From assembly GCA_006227775.1 (NCBI GenBank), contig SBFV01000393.1, forward strand, positions 1-17,995: DNA of 17,995 nt, written 5' to 3'. Of the stretch, positions 7,632 to 13,682 are shown piece by piece (within the stretch, counting starts at the first letter, position 1; each line of letters opens with the position of its first letter). Source of the DNA: Gammaproteobacteria bacterium. GTDB taxonomy: Bacteria; Pseudomonadota; Gammaproteobacteria; Chromatiales; Chromatiaceae. The position numbers were made by a program, and so were the translations under genes. The notes under the pieces were generated by a model that was given only the letters and a program-made list of their open reading frames with translations, was not told the DNA's origin and searched no databases.

Positions 7632-8015
7632 TCAGGTACCGACGGGCTGAATCTCGCAGGCGGTACGGGGGGCTGTACCGAGAGCGTCCCCCAGGGTCCG
7701 GGCAGCCAGGCGGCGAAGTTGCTTGCGCGCATTGGCGAAAACGCCGGTGATCGCCGTCAGGGCTTCCTTGTGGGCTTCACGAATCACGAATTGGTGACGG
7801 TCCGAAAGTTTGGCGTCCAGTTCGCAACGCACTCGATGCCCGCGCGCGGGGTCGAATTCCTCGCTGATGCCGATGCGCAGGGCTAACTGGGTGTGGGGAT
7901 AGCGTTGCTGGAGGCGCTCCGCCTCGGCCGTGATGTGGTGGCGGATCTTGGGGTCGAGGGCCAAGGTATCGCCACTGATGCGAATGACGGGTCTAGAATT
8001 GAGTTCAGGTCTCAT
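7632..8015 (-). CDS. HPF/RaiA-type ribosome-associated translation inhibitor
   Basis: This 127-residue protein resembles the ribosome hibernation factor family (S30AE fold, beta-alpha-beta-beta-beta-alpha). The first strand is VIRISGDTLALDP, the first helix KIRHHITAEAERLQQRYPH, and the strands include QLALRIGISEEF and HRVRCELDAKL. The second helix is REAHKEALTAITGVFANARKQLRRLA. Family members bind the 30S decoding region in stationary phase or stress. It is short and lacks the long C-terminal dimerisation domain of long-form HPF. The ATG at 8013-8015 is preferred; TTG codons at 8018 and 8048 are in frame upstream. Only a weak GGAG lies 15 nt before the ATG. It is flanked by non-coding stretches, so it is likely monocistronic. 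Confidence 0.78.
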   Translation of the reverse strand: MRPELNSRPVIRISGDTLALDPKIRHHITAEAERLQQRYPHTQLALRIGISEEFDPARGHRVRCELDAKLSDRHQFVIREAHKEALTAITGVFANARKQLRRLAARTLGDALGTAPRTACEIQPVGT

Positions 8016-8326
8016 CAAGGATCGTGATAACTCCGGGACAACCAGCAATCGGCAGCCATGGGTAAGGTGCGCAGGCTGGATTTGAGGTTAAAGAGACGCT
8101 GGATCAAGCCTCTGTGGGGAGGTTGTGATTTCCAAGAAACTTTGCAAGTGGACCAGGGTTGGCCCTGAAGGCGGAGGGGCGGAATCCAGACGAAGTCAGA
8201 AGGCCGGGGAGACAGTTCGTTACCCCTTCAGTGAGAAAGGATGACCCTTAGACGCAGGGAATGCAAGCCCTACGGCCTGTTGCGCTCCACCTCTGGCGGA
8301 GGTGGCCATTTCGCCTGGCAGGTTTT
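8016..8326. other. Gene-poor stretch upstream of the HPF-like gene
   Basis: No gene with recognisable composition is seen. It should contain the promoter of the HPF-like gene (minus strand) and the transcription end of the DUF3775 gene. Apart from the hairpin at 8287-8305 I see nothing distinct. Confidence 0.5.
8287..8305 (-). terminator. Terminator-like hairpin after the DUF3775 gene
   Basis: CCACCTC at 8287-8293 pairs with GAGGTGG at 8299-8305 over a five-base loop, 21 nt past the DUF3775 stop. No U-tract follows in the minus direction, so it may only be an mRNA 3' end stabiliser. Confidence 0.35.
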
Positions 8327-8719
8327 CTAGTCCTCGCAGGAATAGCCATGGGCAATGAGACCTTCTTCGAGATGATCCGCCGCCATGGGATGGACCAACA
8401 GGTAAGAGGCCGTATTGCCATGTTCCTCGTAGGCATCCTGGGCATCGGCCAGGGCATCTTCCCATTCATCGATACCATAATCACCTCGCCCCAGCCACAT
8501 AAGGGCGACGAGTTCAGCCTGTAAGTCCGGGTCAAGATCGGCGATCGCGGCGTGGACCTCCTGGGCGGTCATGTCCTCCCGGTGATCAGCAAGGACCTGC
8601 AGGGCCCAGTCGTCCCCCGATCCATTGGGCGAATCCGGGATGACCACCTGCTCTTTTACCTGAAATTCCCGTATCTTGGCGATGATGAAGCAGATCGTTT
8701 CGATGCCAATATTGAGCAT
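8327..8719 (-). CDS. DUF3775 domain-containing protein
   Basis: The 130-residue acidic cytoplasmic protein matches the DUF3775 pattern. It has an N-terminal helix MLNIGIETICFIIAKIREFQ, then DDWALQVLADHRED, the central ELVALMWLGRGD at residues 69-80, and the C-terminal block YLLVHPMAADHLEEGL (about 106-121) ending in GYSCED. The family is common in proteobacteria and has no assigned function. The ATG at 8717-8719 is chosen because GAGGG (plus-strand 8728-8732) lies eight bases upstream; the longer reading to 8755 lacks family resemblance. It is transcribed away from the tRNA gene. Confidence 0.85.
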   Translation of the reverse strand: MLNIGIETICFIIAKIREFQVKEQVVIPDSPNGSGDDWALQVLADHREDMTAQEVHAAIADLDPDLQAELVALMWLGRGDYGIDEWEDALADAQDAYEEHGNTASYLLVHPMAADHLEEGLIAHGYSCED

Positions 8720-8982
8720 GATTGATACCCTCTTAATCCTGGTAGAAGTGTACATCTTTATCCTGGGGACTGCCTTGCATCATTGCCTTGAGTGTGGGTA
8801 CGCAACCCCATGGATTTCGTAACCCTATAATATATATTAAAGATTACTTGACGTGGAAGATATCAGCGGCTTCCCTCTTCCGGGGTTCTGGGAGCCCCTA
8901 CATGGAAGCCAGAGTTGGACCATATCGCAGTGGGAACAGTGCCCCACACAGGAAGTAAGTAGGAAACTTTTGGAAACTATAG
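8720..8982. other. Intergenic stretch between the DUF3775 gene and the tRNA promoter
   Basis: No gene is recognised. There is an AT-rich island at 8825-8847 containing TATAAT and TATATATT that stands out from the GC-rich surroundings. No -35 box lies at the right distance on either strand, so I do not call it a promoter. The plus-strand reading frame from 8853 runs into the tRNA and is not a gene. Confidence 0.45.
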
Positions 8983-9011
8983 TTGCGACCGAATTCTCGG
9001 TTAGATATGAT
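8983..9011 (+). promoter_or_regulatory. Sigma-70 type promoter of the initiator tRNA
   Basis: TTGCGA at 8983-8988 and TATGAT at 9006-9011 are separated by exactly 17 nt. Transcription would begin around 9018, a few bases before the tRNA 5' end at 9024. Confidence 0.7.
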
Positions 9012-9023
9012 GAGCATCTCAAT

Positions 9024-9100
<77 letters not shown>

Positions 9101-9107
9101 TAAGATC

Positions 9108-9139
9108 AAGGGCTTACGCGCAAGCGGCAAGCCCTTTTT
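9108..9139 (+). terminator. Rho-independent terminator of tRNA-fMet
   Basis: AAGGGCTT at 9108-9115 pairs with AAGCCCTT at 9129-9136, and T residues continue to 9139. It begins seven bases after the tRNA CCA end. Confidence 0.9.
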
Positions 9140-9148
9140 CATTTCTGG

Positions 9149-9285
9149 GTGATGTTTGTAGCCACCATGTAGCGAACCGCTACAAGTACTACTATCTCAC
9201 CAGGCTCGGTCAACGCGTCCACGTCACCGCGCTACTCATCCGCGAGTACTTCGTTCGGCCGGCACCCGTCGGCAATGCGCAATGA
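9149..9285 (+). pseudogene. Possible remnant of a protein-coding gene C terminus (winged-helix-like)
   Basis: A reading frame open through this stretch and closed by TGA at 9283-9285 encodes NRYKYYYLTRLGQR followed by VHVTALLIREYFVRPAP. This looks like the C-terminal end of a small winged-helix or mobile-element-associated protein of the pattern YxLTxLGxRV. There is no start codon or body: the frame runs back through the tRNA terminator and tRNA. I read it as a decayed gene end next to a tRNA, a common integration site. The family is a guess from pattern, not a search. Confidence 0.3.
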
Positions 9286-9379
9286 AGTTCTTGCCCCTTT
9301 GTGCAAGATTTCGAGGATAAGGGTCTAATAACCATCAGCCTCGCCTTCGCGCCCATGGCCGGCGGGATCTGTGGCGTGC

Positions 9380-9429
9380 GGCACGTTCCAGGGTTGTGGT
9401 GGGTGGCACGTTCCAGGGTTGTGGTGGGT
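9380..9429. repeat. 25-bp perfect tandem duplication with a partial third copy
   Basis: The unit beginning GGCACGTTCCAGGGTTG occurs at 9380-9404 and again, identically, at 9405-9429. A degenerate third start (GGCTGAATCCAGGG) follows at 9430-9443. It lies in non-coding DNA. Confidence 0.9.
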
Positions 9430-9489
9430 GGCTGAATCCAGGGGGGGTCGCTCGGAGTTAATCGCATGCCCTCCCTGCTGGCTGTAGAG

Positions 9490-9517
9490 CTGAAAAACGA
9501 TGAGCGATGGGTATAAT
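9490..9517 (+). promoter_or_regulatory. Probable promoter of the Kunitz lipoprotein gene
   Basis: A perfect TATAAT at 9512-9517 has a weak -35 candidate CTGAAA at 9490-9495 (16-nt spacer). Transcription near 9524 would give a leader of about 40 nt to the GTG start at 9562. Confidence 0.5.
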
Positions 9518-9561
9518 CCCCGCCCCTTACCTTTCCGTATCTTTTTGCCGGGTGCTCGTCC

Positions 9562-9867
9562 GTGGCCTTGAACTGCTTGTTTGCTCCCCCGAAGGTGTCG
9601 CGGGTCTTGATGCCGTTGACGGCGTCGATGGTGTTACTGGCCCTGACCCTGGTTACCGGCTGCGCTAAGGATGCGCCCAAGAATGATCTGCCGGTGATTT
9701 GCGTGGATTCACCCCGCCAGGGGAAGTGCGCGGGCAGCAAGCCGGGCTTCTATTACGACTATCCCAGCGATACCTGCCGGCCCTTCCAGTACGGCGCTTG
9801 CCATGGGCCGATGCACTTTACCAGCCGGAACCAGTGCGAGGCCACGTGCGTGGCCCGGGTCAAATGA
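9562..9867 (+). CDS. Kunitz/BPTI-domain lipoprotein
   Basis: The 101-residue product has a basic N terminus (K11, R14), a hydrophobic stretch about 15-31 and a lipobox VTGC with C34, predicting a lipid-anchored exported protein. The mature part carries one Kunitz domain with six cysteines C47, C56, C72, C80, C92 and C96. The spacing 8-15-7-11-3 differs from BPTI (8-15-7-12-3) by one residue. GFYYDYPSDTCRPFQYGAC matches the strand region; the usual YGGC is YGAC here. By alignment with BPTI the P1 residue after the second cysteine is A57, not Lys/Arg, which would suggest an elastase-like rather than trypsin target if it inhibits at all. The GTG start at 9562 is chosen to keep the signal peptide; ATG 9610 would remove the basic segment. 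Neither has a strong ribosome site. Confidence 0.88.
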   Translation: MALNCLFAPPKVSRVLMPLTASMVLLALTLVTGCAKDAPKNDLPVICVDSPRQGKCAGSKPGFYYDYPSDTCRPFQYGACHGPMHFTSRNQCEATCVARVK

Positions 9868-9885
9868 GCCCCGCGGTGGCGGGGC
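9868..9885. terminator. GC hairpin directly after the Kunitz gene
   Basis: GCCCCGC at 9868-9874 pairs with GCGGGGC at 9879-9885 over GGTG, immediately after the TGA. It sits between two converging genes and is probably a shared terminator, although no T-tract follows. Confidence 0.5.
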
Positions 9886-9912
9886 ATTGCTTGGTCGGCC
9901 CTCCTGGCGGCA

Positions 9913-10458
9913 TTAGCTTCCGGCCTGGTCGCCCTCGGGCTGACCAGCGGCGGGGCGTTTGAACAAGGTGCCGTGGCACTTGGGGCAAGGGGGGATGTGA
10001 CCAGGCTTGTGCATCTGGATTGCGGTGCCGCAGGCGGCGCAGAGGAGGGTGCCGGGGCCCGTGATCTCACCGGTGTGGTAGCCGACGGCCTGGCGGGCCT
10101 GCCGGGCCCAGTTCTGGAGTTGCAGGCTGGTCTGATCGGCGACGCTGCTAAACATCTCCAGCAGGCGCTCCTGCACCTGGCTGACGTCGAAGCGCCACCA
10201 CTGGCGCAGGTCGGCGCCAGTCTGGGTAAGGTATTCCGCCGCCTCCTTGATGTCCCGCTCCACGTAGTCGGCCACCTTGGCGGCCTCCTCGCGGGTGAGT
10301 TCGCCCAGTTCCACCATGCTGTCCCGGGCCTTGTCCAGAAACTCCCGCAGGGCGGGAACGGTCTCATTTTCCGCCTGCTCCATGGCGGCGTGGGTGCGCT
10401 GGAGCATCTCTTCGTAGGCCTGGACCAGCTTGTCTTTGGGGTTGGGTTCTTCCGTCAT
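9913..10458 (-). CDS. Zinc-ribbon-containing protein (DUF1451, YbeL-like)
   Basis: The 181-residue cytoplasmic protein resembles E. coli YbeL. It has an N-terminal helical region (KLVQAYEEMLQRTHAAMEQAE and a following LGELTREEAAKVADYVERD) and a second helical region SSVADQTSLQLQNWARQAR. Then come the conserved YHTGEITGPGTLLCAACG and a four-cysteine zinc ribbon with C140, C143, C158 and C161 (CPKCHGTLF). Function is unknown. The ATG at 10456-10458 has GGTGA six bases upstream; extending to a TTG at 10551 would add 31 residues without resemblance. The gene lies 146 bp downstream of the regulator gene on the same strand and converges with the Kunitz gene. Confidence 0.87.
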   Translation of the reverse strand: MTEEPNPKDKLVQAYEEMLQRTHAAMEQAENETVPALREFLDKARDSMVELGELTREEAAKVADYVERDIKEAAEYLTQTGADLRQWWRFDVSQVQERLLEMFSSVADQTSLQLQNWARQARQAVGYHTGEITGPGTLLCAACGTAIQMHKPGHIPPCPKCHGTLFKRPAAGQPEGDQAGS

Positions 10459-10604
10459 GGTGGTCACCGGTTGGCGTTGGGGTGAAAGGGAGGGAGCTAA
10501 GGGCGATTGGATGCCGGGGCTGGGCTTGGCCTCTGATTCAAGTTTGCCCAATCGGGGGGAAATGGCAAGAGCGAGGGGACTGAACCAGTTCGCTGGCAGG
10601 CCGA

Positions 10605-11672
10605 TCAGTCCTGTTCCTCATAGCGATAGCCGACGCCGTAGACGGAGTGGACCCATTCCTGGTCGGTGGACAGCTCTTCGAGCTTGCGGCGCAGCTTCTT
10701 GATGTGACTGTCGATGGTACGGTCGGAGACGACCCGGTGGTCGCGGTAGATGAGCGCCATGAGGCGGTTGCGGGAAAAGATACGCCCTGGGCTGGCGTAG
10801 AGGGTGGCGAGGAGGCTGAATTCCACCGCGGTTAGCTCGACGGTGCGGCCCTGCCAGTGGACGCGGAGGGTGGGTTCGTCCAGGTGAAGGGCGGCGGGGC
10901 CGGGGCTCGCGACCAGGGAGTGCGCGCCGCTTAGACCGATGCCGGTGGTCGGGGTTGGCGCCGCCCCGGTAAGGCCGGTGCTGCTAGTGGAGGCTGGCGT
11001 CGCCCCCGTCAAGCCGCTGCCAGTCGGGCTAGTAGTGGCGGCACCTGCCTGGCGGGCGGGAGCGGTGGCGTCGGCGCCGATTATTGAAGCGCCCGTGCCG
11101 TTGGGGGAGTATCCGGTTGGCGGGGTCTGAAAACGCCGCAGTACCGCCTTGACCCGCGCCACCAGCTCCCGCGGACTGAAGGGTTTGCATAGATAGTCGT
11201 CGGCGCCCAGTTCCAGGCCCAGTAGGCGGTCGATCTCTTCGACCCGGGCGGTGGTCATGATGATGGGCACCGCGCTGAAGGCCCGCAGGTCACGACAGAC
11301 GTCCAGGCCATCGCGGCCCGGTAGCATGAGGTCGAGGATGACCAGGGCGGGCTGGTGGGCGCGGACCCAGTCGACGACGCCGGTGCCTTCCCCCAGGATG
11401 TGGCTGCTGTAGCCGGCGAGGGTAAGGTAGTCGGCGACAAGGCGGGCGAGGCGTTCTTCATCTTCGACGATGAGGATAGTGGCCGGATTTGCGGCGTGGG
11501 TGGTGCCCATGGCGGAGTTAGCGCCCGCGATGGGATTGCCCGTGGCCGTAGATGTGCTCTGAATAACGTTGCCGAAGTGGCTGGCGCTGCTTGACGGGAG
11601 GGGGGCGGACGTCTGTGCGGGGGTGTCCGTCGCGGTTGGGTAGGGGGCTGGGTCGGGTCCGAGTACGGTCAT
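10605..11672 (-). CDS. baeR: OmpR-family response regulator, BaeR-like, with N-terminal extension and long linker
   Basis: This 355-residue regulator is much longer than the usual ~240. Residues 1-62 form a Ser/Thr/Ala/Pro-rich extension. The receiver domain spans about 65-180: acidic E70-D71, phospho-acceptor D114 in LVILDLMLPGRDG, T140-T141 and K163 in LCKPFSPREL. Residues about 182-260 are a low-complexity linker with repeats of the TGLTGAAPTP kind. The winged-helix DNA-binding domain spans about 262-352, with RIFSRNRLM and DRTIDSHIKKLRRKLEE close to BaeR. The ATG overlaps the kinase stop codon (ATGA) and has GAAGGT (plus strand 11681-11686) eight bases upstream, so the long N terminus is probably translated; M55 is the only later methionine before the receiver domain but lacks a ribosome site. 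It is expected to act as the transcriptional output of the kinase encoded just upstream. Confidence 0.93.
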   Translation of the reverse strand: MTVLGPDPAPYPTATDTPAQTSAPLPSSSASHFGNVIQSTSTATGNPIAGANSAMGTTHAANPATILIVEDEERLARLVADYLTLAGYSSHILGEGTGVVDWVRAHQPALVILDLMLPGRDGLDVCRDLRAFSAVPIIMTTARVEEIDRLLGLELGADDYLCKPFSPRELVARVKAVLRRFQTPPTGYSPNGTGASIIGADATAPARQAGAATTSPTGSGLTGATPASTSSTGLTGAAPTPTTGIGLSGAHSLVASPGPAALHLDEPTLRVHWQGRTVELTAVEFSLLATLYASPGRIFSRNRLMALIYRDHRVVSDRTIDSHIKKLRRKLEELSTDQEWVHSVYGVGYRYEEQD

Positions 11673-13585
11673 GGCGCGTTACCTTCGAGGGGCAGGCGGA
11701 GGCGGAGCCAGAGACCACCCAGGGGGGAGGAATGGGCGGCAATGTCCCCCCCATGGGCGGTGGCGATATTGCGGGCGATGGTGAGGCCAAGCCCAGCCCC
11801 GCCGGTGTGGCGGGCGCGGGAGGCATCGACGCGGTAGAGACGCTCGAAGAGGTGGGGCAGGGCCTCCGCCGGCACCCCGGGGGCGCTGTCCTGGAAGTCG
11901 ATGACCAGCCAACCCCACTCCCTCCCCCCTGACGGAGGAGCGCTGGGCGGTGAGGGAGGGTTGAGGGCGGGAGTGATCTGGCGACTCGCCGTCCTATCCT
12001 GCTCCTTCCCCCTTGGTGGGTGTGGGCTGGGGAGAGGGGGGGCGGCGGGCCCCGACGCCGTCCGCCTCGAGGCGAGACTCAGGCCGATCCGCAACTCTCC
12101 GCCAGCATCCGTGTACTGGAGGCTGTTGCGCAACAGGTTGCGAAACAGTTGGGACAGCCGCTGGCCGTCGCCATGGAGGCGAAGGTGATGGTTGGAGAAT
12201 TGGCTGGCGAGATGATCGGAGAGCCTTCCGGGGTCGTCGGGTGGCGCCGGTATGCCATCGAGATCAGCGGGGTTGCTCTGCCAGGGGAGGAAGCCCCCCC
12301 GCCGCGGTAGCCGGTCGTCCAGGTGCAGGTCGATGCCCGCGGCAGCGAACCGGGGTCGGAAGGCATCCAGGTCCGACTCCAGGATTTCGAGCGGATCCAG
12401 ATCCGTCTTGCGGTAGCTGAGGGCGCCAAGGTCCGTCATGGACAGCTCGTGGAGGTCCTCCACCAGGCGCCCAAGGCGGAGGGTGTCAGCGTGAAAGGCG
12501 GCGAGGGTGCGGGCGTTGAGGGGGCGGACGCCGTCCTGGGCGGCCTCGATCTCGGCCTGGAGCAGGGCAAGGGGGGTGCGCAGTTCGTGGGCGATGTCGG
12601 CGACCCAGCGGCGCCGGGCCTGTTCGTTGGCTTCCAGGGTCTGGGCCAAGGCATTGAGGTCACGGCCCAGGCGGCCCAGTTCGTCGTCGCCCTGGCTGGG
12701 GGTGCGGGCGGCATAGTCGCCGGAGGCCAGGCGGCGGGCGGTGTCCTGGAAGGCGCGCACGGGCCGGGTCAGGCGGTGGGCCAGGGGGAAGGCGAAGAGG
12801 GCGGAAAGGGTGACCATGGCCAGGGCGATAAGCAGCAGGGCCTGGGTCTGGCTCTCCTTGAATTGGAGCTCGCTGGATTCGGGCAGGTAGGGGCCGGGGA
12901 TCAGGGCCAGTTCGCCGATCCGCTGACCGTCCAGACGCAGGGGGAGGCGTGGGGCGCCGGGCAGCAATTCGGTCCGTGCCTGGATGGGCTTGCCCTCGGC
13001 GTCGAGGAGCATGAGGCGGTAGGAAAAGAAGAGGGGCCGGCCACCGGGGCGCCGGGCCTCTTCCACCAGGGCGGTGGGGGGCCAGATGCCAGGTTCCTCG
13101 TCGCGATGGCGCATCAGGCGATCCCGCAAGCGCTGGGGTCCGCCGTCCTGGGCCTCGTCCCGGAGCGGGTTGGGGCCGTGACGGGGACCGCCCATCATCC
13201 GGCCCCAGCCCCAGCCCATGCCACCACCACCCCGGCTGTCCATACCATCGGCCCCGTCAGCGCTCGGGTTGCCTATCAGGTCACCCATCATGCCCCTGGC
13301 CGGGGGTCCTTGCCGGGGATAGGGGGTCGGACGGGCGTAGTCGATGAGGATGCTAATCCAGATGCCTTTGTCCGCGGCGATGCGGTCCCAGCCCCCATCG
13401 GCGCGATAGCGTTCCACCAGGCGCTCGGCGATCTGCTCCAGGCGCTCCTGCTGGCGGGTCTCGGCGAATTCCACCAGGCCGTTGTTGAAGGACCAGGCCA
13501 TGAAGGCGTGCATGCCGGCCACCGCCAGGGAGCCGGCGGTGAGCAGGGTCAGGAAAAGCTTGGTGCGGATGGAGAGACTCAACAT
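11669..13585 (-). CDS. baeS: Membrane sensor histidine kinase, BaeS-like, with several in-frame insertions
   Basis: The product is 638 residues, against roughly 470 for BaeS. TM1 is about 8-30 (KLFLTLLTAGSLAVAGMHAF). A periplasmic domain of about 215 residues follows, with a Gly/Met/Trp-rich insert at about 92-140. TM2 is about 248-270. HAMP is about 271-323 and the phospho-acceptor H333 lies in DIAHELRTPLALLQAEIEA. The ATPase domain has the N box NLLRNSLQYTD (N487), the G1 box DSAPGVP (D566), LFERLYRVD, and G2 GGAGLGL (about 595-601). AHSSPLGG near the end is BaeS-like. A Pro-rich insert of about 49 residues (508-556) separates the N and G1 boxes. ATG 13585 is chosen because it starts just before TM1; GTG 13654 would add 23 residues. 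No clear ribosome site is visible. It overlaps the regulator gene by 4 bp. Confidence 0.92.
   Translation of the reverse strand: MLSLSIRTKLFLTLLTAGSLAVAGMHAFMAWSFNNGLVEFAETRQQERLEQIAERLVERYRADGGWDRIAADKGIWISILIDYARPTPYPRQGPPARGMMGDLIGNPSADGADGMDSRGGGGMGWGWGRMMGGPRHGPNPLRDEAQDGGPQRLRDRLMRHRDEEPGIWPPTALVEEARRPGGRPLFFSYRLMLLDAEGKPIQARTELLPGAPRLPLRLDGQRIGELALIPGPYLPESSELQFKESQTQALLLIALAMVTLSALFAFPLAHRLTRPVRAFQDTARRLASGDYAARTPSQGDDELGRLGRDLNALAQTLEANEQARRRWVADIAHELRTPLALLQAEIEAAQDGVRPLNARTLAAFHADTLRLGRLVEDLHELSMTDLGALSYRKTDLDPLEILESDLDAFRPRFAAAGIDLHLDDRLPRRGGFLPWQSNPADLDGIPAPPDDPGRLSDHLASQFSNHHLRLHGDGQRLSQLFRNLLRNSLQYTDAGGELRIGLSLASRRTASGPAAPPLPSPHPPRGKEQDRTASRQITPALNPPSPPSAPPSGGREWGWLVIDFQDSAPGVPAEALPHLFERLYRVDASRARHTGGAGLGLTIARNIATAHGGDIAAHSSPLGGLWLRLRLPLEGNAP
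11913..12064. repeat. GC-rich palindromic repeat-like DNA inside the kinase gene
   Basis: On the plus strand the segment begins with CCCCACTCCCTCCCCCCTGA and continues with GGTGAGGGAGGGTTGAGGG. A second similar block follows at about 12000-12040 (CTCCTTCCCCCTTGGTGGG, then CTGGGGAGAGGGG). CTCCCTC at 11919-11925 is complementary to GAGGGAG at 11952-11958. Such pyrimidine-tract/purine-tract pairs are typical of intergenic palindromic elements in GC-rich proteobacteria. Here they are translated as a Pro/Ser-rich insert between the N and G1 boxes of the kinase. Confidence 0.6.
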
Positions 13586-13682
13586 GATGCCATTATGGCG
13601 GGTGAGGGTGCAGGAAGTATGAAAAGGCACCCAGGCACGAGGGCACTGGGGCACTGAGGTAGAGAGGAATTGAGGGGATGAG

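Larger units (their letters stand above)
9286..9561. other. Gene-free stretch before the Kunitz gene
   Basis: Apart from the 25-bp tandem repeat and the promoter described separately, no gene or RNA is recognised here. The minus-strand frame covering it has no family character and overlaps the lipoprotein gene. Confidence 0.5.

Noticed and set aside
8825..8847. A TATAAT/TATATATT AT-rich island as a promoter.
   Set aside because: No -35 element at 16-18 nt is found on either strand, and the tRNA has a better promoter at 8983-9011.
9210..9740. A 176-codon minus-strand frame overlapping the repeats and the Kunitz gene.
   Set aside because: No signature is visible and it conflicts with a plus-strand lipoprotein that has both a lipobox and six ordered cysteines.
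12323..13657. A 444-codon open frame on the plus strand opposite the kinase gene.
   Set aside because: It is Gly/Ala/Val-rich with no family signature and mirrors a gene with clear kinase motifs; high GC makes such antisense frames long.
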